Shown piece after piece: positions 12,430 through 23,389 of a stretch of DNA of 64,000 nt. The translations under genes were made by a program, and so were the position numbers. Position 1 is the stretch's first letter; each line of letters starts with the position of its first letter. Source of the DNA: Undaria pinnatifida (lineage: Eukaryota > Sar > Phaeophyceae > Laminariales > Alariaceae); NCBI GenBank assembly GCA_012845835.1, contig JABAKD010000021.1, positions 12,394,795 through 12,458,794 on the forward strand. Direction: 5' to 3'. The notes under the pieces are model-generated. The model was given only the letters and a program-made list of their open reading frames with translations. It did not search any database and was not told the DNA's origin.

Positions 12430-12800
12430 TCCGCATCGATGGCTCGATATATACCTGTAGCGATCGAGTCGCAGGGCCGCATGCAGCTGTATGTATATTG
12501 TATTTTCTTGGGCAGTTTATTAACATGAACACGATACTCGCACGAGTGATACTCTCGCGTATCGATCGATCTACCGCGCATTATCAGCGGTGCGAGAGCT
12601 CCTGTAGCTGTCGCACTTGCAGCTGACATACGTTTTGAACGCGCCCATATAATGTAGAGATTCTTTAAAACGCGATACTCGCACACTTGATAAACCAAGG
12701 TATGCCGGTATAACGATCGATTTGCAGGGCCACATGTTGAACTCGCCTACGTGAAAAACGACGCTCGCACCCGAAACGATCGATTCGCTTTGCGACTTGC
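12430..12800. repeat. Degenerate repeat built on CGATCGAT / TCGCAGGGCC
   Basis: The block GATCGAGTCGCAGGGCCGCATG (about 12464) recurs as GATCGATTTGCAGGGCCACATG (about 12712) and GATCGATTCGCTTTGCGACTTGCAG (about 12777). GATACTCGCAC recurs at about 12532 and 12670. The last unit runs straight into the acceptor of the exon at 12803. GTGCGAGAGCTCCTGTAGC at about 12590 resembles the start of that exon, so this may be another decayed intron/exon tandem duplication. Confidence 0.45.
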
Positions 12801-12802
12801 AG

Positions 12803-14180
12803 CTGTACGAGAGTTCCTCGGACTGCGGCCCAGACTCGCACGCGGCGGGACCGGTCACTTCTCCCTATATCGACATTGGAATTGGAGGGGAGGATGACGA
12901 TGACGAGGAGCGGCAGGGGGAGGACGACGAGGGTTGGCCGAAAGATCCCACACCCCACGCCGACGACCCCGACGATGCCTCCGTGGGCGCTGATGCTGAT
13001 GCCGATGCAGCGGCCGTTGCGGAAAAGGCCGCTCTCGGTGAAACCGGCGAAACGGAAGTGAGTCCTTTTTTTTTTCTCGTTTAAATAGTCGTGCACATGC
13101 ACCCGACCTTTACCGTAGCATTCGAATATTTTGTTATGTTTCTTTTTCTTTTAAATGTTTTTGCGTAACATCATTTCATTGTATTTCGTTTTTTATTTGT
13201 GTACTTGTCTTTTGTTATTTGTCCTGTTGGTTGTGTTTCTTTATTTTCTTTCGTGTGGCGATTCCACTCCCGTTATATAAGAGTAAATGTGAGAACGGAA
13301 GGGATGGTCTAAGCTGTTGCCGATGCTTTTTTTTCCGGTTGATTTCTTTTTGTTTCGTTTTCTCTTTCTGTTTTCTCGTCTTTTTTCTTCTTGTTTTCTT
13401 CTTTTCCGTTTCCTCTTTTTCGTTTTACTGTTTCGAGAGAAGGTCCAAAGGTCTCAAACGAGTTGGTGTTAGAGCGTCTGGAACACCTTTGAACTGAAAA
13501 AAGTTTCATTTGTAGTTGACCTCAAGCCTAATAAATAATATAGTCGACGTGCCTAAAAACGCAAGGGCCGAGCGTTTGATTAATATCTGAAGCTCAATTT
13601 GCAGTCAAGCTTTCGCGATAATTCGACTTGGACGTGAAGTTCAAATTTTAATCTCCGATTTGTTTGGACCTAAACTTGAACTTGAACTTCCAGTTGAACT
13701 TGACGTTGAATTTGAATTTGAATTTAACCTTGATGTTGCACATGAACGTGCGGTTTGTTGAGTTGGAAATTTAAGTTGAAGTTGAATTTGCACGTGTAAA
13801 ATAAAATGAACTTGTGATCGTAACTCAAGATGAAAGTGGATTTGTAGTTCGAAAGTGAGGTGGTGACTGAGATTGCGCCTGAAGTGTTTCGAGACTGACA
13901 GTCAAGTCGATATTGAAATTGCTGTACAAATTGAAGTTGATATTGAACTTCAATCCAACCTGTTTTTCGCTAATACTGACGCTTGAACGTTTGCTCCAAC
14001 TTTGTCTACGTATTTACTGCCAACGAACATTAGGTGGGTTCTATCCACGACGGCGGCGTCGAAGTAAACGCGAAACGGGTCATTGGCCAGGAGGACGGCG
14101 GAGAGGGGATGGGGGCGCGCGCGCCGGCCACCGTATCCTCTGCGGGGGAGGGCGCGGGGAACTGCTGCACCATCAGCTGA
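12803..14180 (+). CDS. Last two exons of an acidic protein gene (5' end not found)
   Basis: Exon A is 12803-13057 (acceptor GACTTGCAG, donor GAA|GTGAGT) and exon B is 14034-14180 (acceptor GAACATTAG|GTG, stop TGA 14178-14180). The intron of 976 bp is GT-AG and phase 0, and the frame is continuous. Exon A encodes a strongly acidic stretch (EDDDDEERQGEDDEG) followed by Asp/Ala repeats (DADADAAAVAEKAA). Exon B gives VGSIHDGGVEVNAKRVIGQE and a Gly/Ala-rich tail ending CCTIS. An ATG-containing first exon could not be placed with confidence among the repeats upstream. No domain is recognised. Confidence 0.4.
13600..13960. repeat. Degenerate TTGAA/TTCAA-rich repeat in an intron
   Basis: Dozens of TTGAANTTGAA-type words (GAACTTGACGTTGAATTTGAA) fill the 3' half of the intron at 13058-14033. 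A smaller patch of the same kind is at 15505-15585 (CTCGAACTTGAAGTTGGA). This is ancient simple-sequence DNA. Confidence 0.6.
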
Positions 14181-14869
14181 AAAGAGGGAGGGGGGAAGGT
14201 ATTGCTGCAACACCAGCTCAAGGCAGGAGAGGCAGGGATGCAAGGATGTCAAAATGGCTGTGGTCCTTTATTTTGCGCGTTTCTTCCTGGAGCGTTTTTT
14301 TTTTGAAGCGTGTTTGGTTTTTATTTTTTTGTTCACGGTATAGCCTTGTTTCCTTCGAACGGGGTGTGTTTTTGCACGTCTGCTCTCTTTTTTTTGTCAC
14401 GTGTTTTGATTGGCACGTGGTTTGCCACGTTTTGCTCTGCTTGTTTTGGTTGTGTCACTTTTTTTATTGGTTGCGTTTTCTTCCTTCTCTGATCGCTGTC
14501 TGTTGCTGTTTAGAGCTCGTGGATTATTTATTCGCGCTGGTGTGGGGGAAGTGGCAGCGAGCTGGCTCGATAACTTGATAGCCCACCTTCTGGAGCTGTG
14601 TGGCGGGGCCGATGGACAAAAATATAGAGCGAGACTCAAAATCAAATGCCGGGCGTGGTAGTTTTAATATATTGTTGCCGGTGACAGTGCCCGGAATACC
14701 TCATGTTTTTGGCGCTCACGCGGGTGGGGGAGGGCGGTTGCCCCAAACATCCTATTTGATTGGTGCGCGGGTGGGTGGGTGGGTGGGTGAGTGGGTGGGC
14801 GGGTGGGTGTGGGTGGGTGGGGGTTGGCGAAGGGACGCAGAGGCTTTGAGGCATATACCCAGGTGTTTT
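14181..14869. other. T-rich 3' flank with GGGT repeat
   Basis: T-rich DNA follows the gene stop. At 14765-14825 there is a (GGGT)n / (GGGTGGGC)n run. No gene is supported. Confidence 0.4.
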
Positions 14870-15400
14870 GGTCGTCACAACATAGCAACACCACTTTTGG
14901 GAAGGAGTATTTTTCCGGAAATGTCCTCAATCCTTGTCCCGCGCGGGGGGGCGCGAGGCTTCTTGTCGGGACGGGTCGGAGGGTTTTTCAAGTTGGCGTT
15001 TGCGTCGGTTGGGGGGGGTGTTGGGTGGAGGCGACGGGAGAGACCCGGATGGCTTTCAAGTTACATTTGCCTTGTTGTATATTAGAAGTACCGCTTCGGG
15101 AGGGTGGTGTGTCGGAATTGTCCTAAAGGCACGGGGCGCGGGGGGGGGACGGGGTCGGCTACTGTGTGTTTGAAGAGAAAAACCGCAATGTTTGTTTGAT
15201 TGGCGCCGCGCGGTATGTAGCCGCGCAACTTTGAGAGAGGTGGTATGTCCCAAGATGTTCTAATTGAATTTGCTACGCGGGGGGGTGGGGTGTGTGCGGG
15301 GAGGACCCGAACAGTTTGTTGTCGTGTCGTGTACGGCAGTAGCAGTACCACCTTGGGAACGGCGATATATATGTCCGAATTGTCCGAAAACGCTTGGTGC
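14870..15400. repeat. Three divergent tandem units (~230 bp)
   Basis: The block ACCAC/CGCTTTTGGGA-(A/G)GG...(C)CGGAAATGTCC / TCGGAATTGTCC / TCCGAATTGTCC recurs at about 14888, 15092 and 15350, each time followed by a CGCGGGGGG-type G run. Divergence is high, so the array is old. Confidence 0.5.
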
Positions 15401-16860
15401 ACGCGGACGTCGGGTGGGGGGAGTGCGTGGAGGGAAATCTAAAGGGTTTGTTTTTGTTGTCTTCGTAGAGTAGGAGTGGCATTTGTCTTTTTATCAACCG
15501 AACCTAAATCGCTGAACTCGAACTTGAAGTTGGATCTGTAGTTGACCTAAAGCCAGACGCAAGCGGGAAATTTAACTTAAACTTGAATGTCACCACCTTG
15601 GCACTGCAACTGCGTTCTGGGAACAAACTACTAACACGGTTACCACAATTTGACAGCGCCACCCTCGATAGGAGCTTGTTCGGTGTTTCAGAGCGGTCAA
15701 ATTGGCATGCCCAGCCTGTTGTACAATCTGCATATTGGCCACTGTAGAGATATGATAATAAGATCAATGTGTAGTCGATCTCGACGCTTGTTGGACTGCA
15801 CCCACGTATTTTGGCACTAACGACTCGGAATTAGTGTAGGGGATCATTGCAGTTCTATAAGGGTTACGAGAGCGCTTGTTTCGTCCAGCTTGTCACGGAG
15901 TTGCTCCTGACGTTTTTTGGGGTTCAACGAAAAAAAAATGTCGAAAAGTTACATCGTGACAATTCTAGCATCGGTTACACGGAGCAGGCGTGGCTTACTG
16001 GCTTCTGGGGTAAGGTGTGCGCCCAAACCACGAAACCTGGGGCTGTGTGATACGTGCGCAGGAAGCATGGTAATCCTCTTTACTGCTTTCACGCTCTTCG
16101 TATACGCAAAAGGTCCGCAATCATAATATCCGCCCTTTTTTTTTTTTTTGGCGCTGTAGGTAGATCGTTCCAACAGGGGCTTGTGAATGGAGGTTGCGAA
16201 CTGTGCTCGGAATTATCTGGGGGGTTATTTTGTTCGGTGAGTGGTAAGAAGCTAGAAGAGGTTTGCTGTTTTGGCGCCGTTTTATGTTAGTACGCATGGT
16301 GACGGCATATATACATCGTACCACGTTGGTTTGAAAGCTTTTCTGGCGGTGGGGCGGCTCCGCTGCCTTTCGTTGCGGCTGGGCAAGAAGCGCTGAACAA
16401 ACAGCAGTGTTAGATCACCGAGGAAGTCCCCCCCGAATTAGCCAACTAGGTGTTACGAGTAAAGCGGTGTCCCGATATAAGGCGGTCTAAATCGTTTTGT
16501 ACGACTGGGGAGTGTTGCACTCGGGCAACCTCGTTATGAATAAGGCGGCTTCTTACCCAATAAGGCGGTCATGTTGCTCTGGCACACCACGGCCTCGCTG
16601 GGGATACTGCGTCCCGCATGCTGTAGGTTGTAGTAGGCAGGAGGGTACCGTATCGGTTGGTCGAGAGTGTTTTTTTCTGGCTGTGTGGCCGACACTCGGT
16701 TTCCGGCGATTCCACGCGTGGGACGACGGTTCGCGCTGCGCGCTCGCTGCCTTACGTGGCTTCTTCTGCGGACGGCTTGATGGTTTTTCTGCACTCGCAA
16801 ATGAGATCGGGCCGCGGGTGGGACCAAGCCCGGATGGGCCAGGATGGCAAGCGCAACGTA
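15401..16860. other. No supported gene
   Basis: Mixed sequence. AAGGCGGT/AAGCGGTGTCC words recur at 16460-16570. Some 60-130-codon ORFs exist, but without exon signals or recognisable motifs. Confidence 0.3.
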
Positions 16861-16864
16861 TTGT

Positions 16865-16980
16865 GTTGTCCCCCAATGAAACGGGCGAAATTTGAGGTTG
16901 TGACCAATGAAACGGCCGAGATTGGAGTTGTTGACCACTGAAACGGCCAAGGTTTGAGTTGTTGACCAATGAAGGGGGTT
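16865..16980. repeat. ~35-bp minisatellite
   Basis: About three and a half units of the form TTGTTGACCAATGAAACGGC plus C(G/A)AGATTTGAG can be read between 16875 and 16978. Confidence 0.75.
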
Positions 16981-18140
16981 CTCGAACATGTGGTAAGCGC
17001 TACTGCTACTGTGTAGTAGAGCGAGCGCTGGGCCGAAGGGCGGCGTGCAGGGTACGTGTGTGGGCGATCTTACTTAACGGCACTTCGTGTGCAGGATCAC
17101 CGTACACGTACGTGGTTCGTTGTTGTCAAATATGATGTGGTAGGGTATGCCGTGCGTTCGCCAAATACGTTAAAATGGCGTCGGCCGTGCTTTTCTTTTT
17201 TTTTTTTCTATTTTTTTTTCATTTTTTTTTTGTCAAGTCCTATGCATATGTTATTGACAAAAAGTATCGCAACCGCTTTGTCGCGCGGTGAAAAGCGCGC
17301 TGCGTTTAAATTTCTCCATGTGCCTTGTGGAGTAGATCGTACTGTAGTACACGATTACGCGCCTCTTCGGTTGGGTTGGGTGTCGATTTGATTCGAATCG
17401 TATTCTTTTCCTTATTTTTCTTTCATTATTTATCGCCCCCCCCCCGCACTATGCTCGTGTCTCTATTTTTTTCTTTTGACGCTTTTCCCCCCTTCCCGTT
17501 GGAAAAACGCCCGAGCGTCTCACACAACATAGAACCTCGCCTCACAAATAAGAGCAGGAGAAACAAGGAGAGGAGGGGCGTTCGAGGACGGGGGGGTGTT
17601 TATGCCGCCTTTTAGAACTGTCTACGCTCACGTGTGACCACGCTCTTGGACCGAAATAACTCTCGAGCTTTCGATGCGACCACGACAGAAATATCCGGCG
17701 ACGAAGACGCTCATCCATTTAGTTTCAACCGAAATAATTATTATCCTGTTTTTGATTTTGGCCGGGAGGCGGGGAGAAACCCTGTAGGTTTTGAATTTCT
17801 TGGGGGGTTGATGAGAAGGAGGGGGGTGGAGGAGGTGGGGTTTTTCAGGAACGGAAGGAGCGGCGGGGCGGTGAGGGGCTCAGCGTATAGTAGTTTTCCT
17901 GTGGGCATTCTTATTTTTCGTCCTCTAGTGATCAATAATGTTTTTCGACGTTGACACCGCCGCTGTAGTAGAAAGGAAGGTCATGTGCGTCGTTTTGTAC
18001 CCCCCCGCTTTCCACCAGCACCGCCGCCGCAGCCGCTGCCGCCTCCGCGTCATCAGTCGCCCAGTTGTGTCGAGTTTCACTTTGGCCTGCGTGCTATGAG
18101 GAAGAAATAACTTACAAATGGGTGGTCCAATTGCTATTGC
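16981..18140. other. No confident gene; weak exon candidate near 17634-17954
   Basis: A frame over about 17634-17954 encodes a plausible globular-looking start (DRNNSRAFDATTTEISGDED) and then Gly/Arg-rich sequence. I cannot find matching splice partners. Poly(T) and poly(C) tracts occur at 17200-17240 and 17438. Confidence 0.2.
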
Positions 18141-18144
18141 GCGT

Positions 18145-18545
18145 TGTTCTGTGTTCGGTTTCGGTTCTGTTCGGTCCGGTTGGTTTAGGCTCGTTGTGGT
18201 TCGGTTCGGTTCGGATGGGTTTCCGTTGGTTTCGGTCGGTTCTGTTTGATCCGGTGTAGGTGGGTTTGATTCGGTGGGGGCCGGTTGCTTCGGTTCTGTT
18301 CGGTTTTATTGGGTTTGGTTCGGTTCGCGTTGTTGGTTGGAGTATGTTCTGGTCGGTTGGGATCGGTTCTGTTCGGTGTGAACCGGTTATTTTCGGTGGG
18401 GATCGGTTTTTTCGGTTCGGGTCGGTTGAGATCGAACCCTGTTGGGTGTGAATCGATTCGATGCGGTTCGAATTCGTTCGCTTCGGTTCGATTTGGCTGG
18501 AGTCTGATTCAGTTCGGTTGGGATCGGCTTTGTTCTGCTCCACGA
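18145..18545. repeat. Degenerate pentamer satellite (CGGTT)n
   Basis: About 400 bp of TTCGG/GGTTC words (GGTTCGGTTCGGTTCGG, GATCGGTTCTGTTCGG) at high density. Open frames in both directions (RTEPNP-type peptides) follow from the five-base unit. Confidence 0.8.
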
Positions 18546-19319
18546 ATGGTGCCATTGCGAACATGTTCTGTGATGTTCGTGATTTGCTCCTTGCTTCCCC
18601 TCGGAGGTGTTTTCGATTTTTTTCTTGTAGCAAATTGCTGATTTAATATGTCTATCACATTGCACTACGACTTGGTTCGCTAACGACCAACCGACCTACG
18701 GAAGGGATGAGGAGGCTATATCGTCTGTACGCATTTTGCCCTGCCGCTCAGCGGCGTTAGTTTTTCGTAAGATTTGCAATTGCTGTGCGTTAGCCCTTCG
18801 TTTTTGCTTTGCATTTTAGCTGCGTCGCGTTGGCGTCGTGTTATGTTTCGCGTTAACTTTCGATTGCCTACCAGACGGGACGACGGCTTCCACTGTCCTG
18901 CTGCCGTCGCGTTTGCCATGGGTTTATTGGTTACACGTTAGTTTTGCGTTTGCTTCGCGCTTGCTTCGCCTTTGCTTCTTGGCCTTAGCTCGACTTTAGC
19001 TGGGCGTTCGCTCATGCGTCAGCCTTCAGATTCATTTTATTCCGTCAAATCCGTGCATCCGTGTTATACATGTATGTCGTGCGAAAACGACTATTGTCAC
19101 CTGACAGCGCCTCCTTCGGTATGAAACCTGACAACAAGGAAGGTGTTTACGTATCAACCGGCTACATTTCCTGTATGAAGCATGTCTGCCTGTTCAATTT
19201 CTTTCGCCTAATCGTTTTAATCGGTAACGTATTATACTTTGCGAAACAATTACGTCTGGGTTTCTGTTTAGAATGTGTGTTTTGGTGCAGCGTTTCCTCC
19301 TCGGGAGGAGCGGGGACGA
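18546..19319. other. No supported gene
   Basis: Short ATCTTGCGTTTGCTTCGC-like words recur at about 18945-18980. No gene or RNA is recognised. Confidence 0.3.
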
Positions 19320-19440
19320 CGTCGGCTTGCTTTCTTGCTTGTTGTGTGCTTGCTTTCATGCTCGTTGTGTGCTTGCTTTCATGCACTTGTTGTGTGCTTG
19401 CGTTCTCGCTTGTTGTGCAAGCACTTGCTTTGTTGGCTGT
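19320..19440. repeat. 24-bp minisatellite, left half
   Basis: Units of the type TGTGTGCTTGCTTTCATGCT plus CGT. The array stops abruptly at the left end of the MITE at 19441 and resumes at 19815, so one array has been split by the insertion. Confidence 0.75.
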
Positions 19441-19814
19441 GACGAGTGCTACCACAGACGTAGCACTTCTCGCGTAAAATCTTTTCCGAACAACGGGGCT
19501 ACTTGATCCGAAATCGTCGGAAATTGGCCATATAGTCTAGTCGCTATATATATTTTTTTGCATGATTCTCGTTGTGTATCTTGGCCATGTTTTTTTTTTG
19601 TTATCCGCGGTAGCAGTTGATTTTTGTCAAAATCTGTTTTTTTGGGAGGTCTTTACCCCTTGGGAGCCCCGAAATCCCTCCCTATACATAGAAATGCAAG
19701 TAAATTTGTAAAAAAGGGTTTCCAGTGCTGAAGGCGTTAAGCAGCTGGTCTTGAGCTTCCAAATTGGGAAATCTTTGCAGAAAAAAGTGGTGCACCTCTA
19801 TCGAAGCACTTGTC
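19441..19814 (+). mobile_element. MITE copy A, TSD CTGT
   Basis: Left terminus GACGAGTGCTACCACAGACG and right terminus CTCTATCGAAGCACTTGTC are degenerate inverted repeats of the family consensus GACGCGTGCTACGATAGAGG. The element is flanked by CTGT at 19437-19440 and 19815-19818. It contains no ORF and includes the internal words GGGAGGTCTTTACC and GAAATCGTCGG also seen in copy B. Confidence 0.75.
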
Positions 19815-19900
19815 CTGTGTGCTTGCTTTCTTGCCCGTGTGCTTGCTTTCTTGCCTGTGCTCGTGCTTTCTCGCTTGTGCGCCCGCTTTCTTGCTTGGTG
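19815..19900. repeat. 24-bp minisatellite, right half
   Basis: Continuation of the GTGTGCTTGCTTTCTTGCC array beyond the MITE insertion. Confidence 0.75.
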
Positions 19901-21789
19901 GCTTCCGCAGTGTTTCGTTTTCTCCTCTCGACCTCGTTCATTTTGCTCTAGGTCCCTGTGTTTCTTCTTCGACGGCGTGTTGTTTGTGGTTGGAATGCAA
20001 CGCAATAAGGTGCAATTCGGCATGCGGTGGAATGTGTCAATATGCGTTTTTGTTTCTATTTTTTTAGTTGCCGACGCGAACACGATAGTAAACGATCCAA
20101 TGTATGCTTTTATTTTTGCAGCAATGCAATGGGCTTGCGAGAATGATGGCCGTATGCCCCGGGCTTTGTGTTCATCTCTGTGTGGGTTGGTGTGGGTGTG
20201 TCCAAGGCGAGAGATAACTCCCCCCCACCCCCTCCTCTTCCCTTTACTTGTCCCCTCCCGCCGTCGGGGTTGACGTTATACGTGTTTTGGGTTTACTTTT
20301 CTTTAGAAAGGGGTGTTCCGCTGCCTAACCGGCAGAGCGCTCTTCTTGTAAAAACCGGCATACGGGCAACACTTTTTATTTTTTTCTTTCTAGAAAATAT
20401 CCATTCATCTGCACACAAACGAAGGCCAAGCGATAAATGGAGTACTAAATAATCCCGATCAAATGTGCGCGACGACGAGCAAGGAAGCTTTAGAGGAATG
20501 CGGGAGATAAAAGTAGCTCGCACGAGAAACGGAGCAAGCCCCTCAAATCGCGCCCGTTTCTTTGCACTGGGGATGTGTAATTGTTTTTTTCGTTTCGTTT
20601 CGTTTCGTTTCCTTTTTTATTTTGTTTTCTCTGTGCTCAGTTCTCCCTTTTTCGTTTGGTCTCTCCTTTGTCCTTAGGCCGGGGGGGTGAAGGGGGGGCG
20701 GCTGCACTCGCCGTTCATGTACAGTGTTTCGCAATGCGGCGTGTTTGCGTATTATCGCTGAGACATCCCGCTACACCTACTGCCCACCATATATTGCAGC
20801 GGGCCTAAGCTAAGCCGCCTGTGTTTGAAAACACCCTTTCAAGGACGCTCAGTAACTAAGCCGTAGGCCGCCAAACGGGCGAAACGAGCGGTGGTGTTGC
20901 CACGCCTGCGCGTCGCTAGGGCGAGAGGCGCGGGGGGTGCAGAGCAGAGTATGGATGTCGTGAAATAACAATGTGCGCGGTGGTAGTGGGAAACTCGACC
21001 TCGCGCTCAGCGAAGACGTTGAAGGGCCTGGGAAAGATGTGGGTTCTTTGACAAGCAGGGGGGAATGGGAGCGGGGCGGGGGTGACCAGGTGGAGGAAAA
21101 CGTGCTATGTCTGATGGCAACGCTCTAAAGTCGGTGGGAATTCTTGGGGGAAAGTGAAACGATTTTAAACATGATAGTATGCATGATTCAGCAGCAGTTT
21201 TTTTTTGCCGCTGTTTGGTCCCTTGTTTAGTCGGCAACAATGAGCATGGAAGGTGCACAGGGGATGTTTTTTGGTCTTGGGAGGGGGGAGGGGCGGTGTA
21301 ATCAGTTGGTGTTTTTGGTATTAGGGTGTGTGCCCAGTTTGTGCATGGCCGTAGTCGTTTGACTATAGACCCTCTCGACGCGTGCTACGATAGATCTATA
21401 ATTTTGGGGAAGAAAACTTGCTGAGCGGCCACCGTGTACCTCTGCTAAAAACGTATCTCGAAGGATGTACAACGGTCAGTTTTCACAGGGATGTGTGGCG
21501 TCAAGTACGTGGTGCATGTTCGGCTTGCTTCTTGATACTGTTGATCATACTCGTAAATCTTGAATTTGCCGGGACCAAACGCACACATATATGCGTACCT
21601 CGTTGTATAACATGAAGCTGGGTATGCGTGTGACTTCGGACGAAAGGGCGCACATACACGAAACAATTTGATGGTGGTATTGCCTCATTTTGATTACCTT
21701 GTTCCTATCAAACCTGTTCACCGTTTCTCCCCGCTATGTTAAAAGCAGCTTGTATATCACAAAGCGCGATCCTTCACATACAAACATAT
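19901..21789. other. No supported gene; isolated MITE terminus at 21377
   Basis: Mixed DNA. GACGCGTGCTACGATAGA at 21377-21394 is an exact family terminus, but no partner end is visible downstream, so it is a fragment. At 20305-20365 a stretch resembles part of a tRNA D arm (CCTAACCGGCAGAGCGCTC) but does not fold as a tRNA. Confidence 0.35.
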
Positions 21790-22440
21790 CGCTATCATCG
21801 CAAACGAGTCAATGCCAAAACAATAGACCGCTGGAACACCGGCTATCTCCGTTTCATGCAAGTCTCATATGTTATCGGTGCCCTCCTTACACCATCTTTG
21901 CCCTTTTTATGTAGCTTAGCCTACTCTCTTCTGCACCCCTGCCAGGGAACGTGTCATCTAACCCGCTCCCCCCACTCCAGCTGGACCAGCATCGGTGATG
22001 GCGTGACTTAGCGATCCGTTTCCCTATGGACGACCATTGCTGTTAACGTAAGGTTCCCACGCAATTTTCTTTGCCCGTCTGCAATAACTGGGGACTTGAA
22101 GTCACACATCGCAAACGAACGATTGCCTAAACATTAGACCACTGTACACACCGTCTATAGACCACTAGTCAAGACTATATATCTACGTTTTATGCAAGTG
22201 TCTGGGGGTATGGTGCCCTCCTTCCACCATCCTTGCCCTTTCTGTGTAACCTTCACCGACTATCTTCTGCACCCCCGCCAGGGAAAGTGCCATCTTATCC
22301 GCACCCCCCCACTCCACCTGGACCAGCATCGGTGACGACGCGACTTGCGATCCGTTTTCCTATTGACAACTGCCGCTGGTCACGTACGGTTTCCACGCCA
22401 TTTTCTTTGTCAGTCTGCCGTAAATGGGGACATGAACCCT
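21790..22440. repeat. Divergent tandem duplication, ~330-bp unit
   Basis: Unit 1 is about 21790-22105 and unit 2 about 22106-22440. Shared landmarks are TTTTATGCAAG / TTTCATGCAAG, GGTGCCCTCCTT, TCTTCTGCACCCC(T/C)GCCAGGGAA, CTGGACCAGCATCGGTGA, GCGATCCGTTT and CACGC(A/C)ATTTTCTTTG. No coding capacity is recognised. Confidence 0.7.
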
Positions 22441-22584
22441 TGCTGGAAGACGGTGTTCCATTTGCAAACAATATAAAGGTCTAACCGGAGCCCGGGCAAG
22501 ACCTTCGGTGGAGAGAGCTGCGGGCTGGAAATTGTTGAAGGCAGACGAAGGATGAACACGCTACTTGCATTAGACTACGACTTA

Positions 22585-23389
22585 TAAGGATTTTGAATCG
22601 TAATTTGGCCTGTGGGGGGAAGAAAATCAAGAAAATAGTAACTTGGTTAGACTAATGTAGGGTGATGGTCCAGTTTGCGAGGGAAAAAAAACATAGGAGA
22701 ATCCTACATAAAAAAAATGAACGAACGACCAGGAAGCCAGGACACTAACACATCGAGGCACACATCATCTTCCACAGAGCATCCTGGACACACCAGGCGG
22801 CATCCACAACACTCAAGCACTCTCCCGAAGAGGCCGCCAGGTTCCTAGGAGACGCTCTGCGGGATTGCCCGAGGCAGACGGGCTGACGCGTCATCAAGAG
22901 TGCCCGAATCGGCGCAATTTTAGCTCTGCCACAAACACTCAACAGCCAGCAAACAATTTTCGAAATCAGAAGGCTCGTCTCACGTTCGTTGGGGACCGAC
23001 GAGCTGTGGCCCACACACAAACGCAACGCGCCACAAACGCGCCACCCACGCCAACGCCACAGGTCCGGAAGATTCTCCCGGCCCTGCCCTTGGCATGCAG
23101 CAAAGCCTGTTTGCAACCCACCAACAGCAGCAGTAGAGCGGAAGTGTGGTGAGCTAAAGCTTTATTTTTCCCCATCCGCCGGAGGATAAAAAAAAAAAAA
23201 AAAAAAAAAGTAGAGTGGCCTTTCGGCGTTTTTGAATATTTCGGGCAGTCTGCTCGAGAATCAAAAAGCCACACGTGTCACCCGTACTTCCCGTACATAA
23301 AAACCCGCGAACAGTTTGAATTTCAAAAGCTCGGAGATCGGAAGGCACAGGACGTCACCAAGCAAGGGCAGACCAGAGACACGGTGCGT
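22585..23389 (-). repeat. Left arm of a large inverted repeat
   Basis: This sequence recurs in opposite orientation at 28363-29084. Outer edge is TAAGGATTTTGAATCG and inner edge GGCAGACCAGAGAC. Landmarks include GGCCTGTGGGGGGAAGAAAAT, CATCATCTTCCACAG and CACAAACGCAACGCGCCAC. The arms differ by many substitutions and small indels. This arm alone holds the poly(A) retroposon at 23139-23209. No protein family was recognised in either arm. Confidence 0.8.
23139..23209 (+). mobile_element. Short poly(A)-tailed retroposon, TSD GTAGAG
   Basis: About 50 bp ending GCCGGAGGAT is followed by a run of about 21 A, with GTAGAG on both sides (23133-23138 and 23210-23215). The other inverted arm at about 28520 has the uninterrupted site (CACTCTACTGCTG read on +), that is, an empty site. 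The same 50 bp, with an A-rich tail, is present in reverse at 62077-62145. Target duplication plus an A tail points to LINE-mediated retroposition of a 5'-truncated or very short sequence. Confidence 0.8.

Noticed and set aside
18112..18641. 173-codon - strand ORF and opposite ORFs at 18 kb
   Set aside because: They are translations of the TTCGG pentamer satellite (RTEPNP-type repeats).
20305..20365. tRNA-like stretch (CCTAACCGGCAGAGCGCTCTTCTTGTAAAA)
   Set aside because: It resembles a D arm plus anticodon loop, but the anticodon stem does not pair and there is no T arm or acceptor stem.
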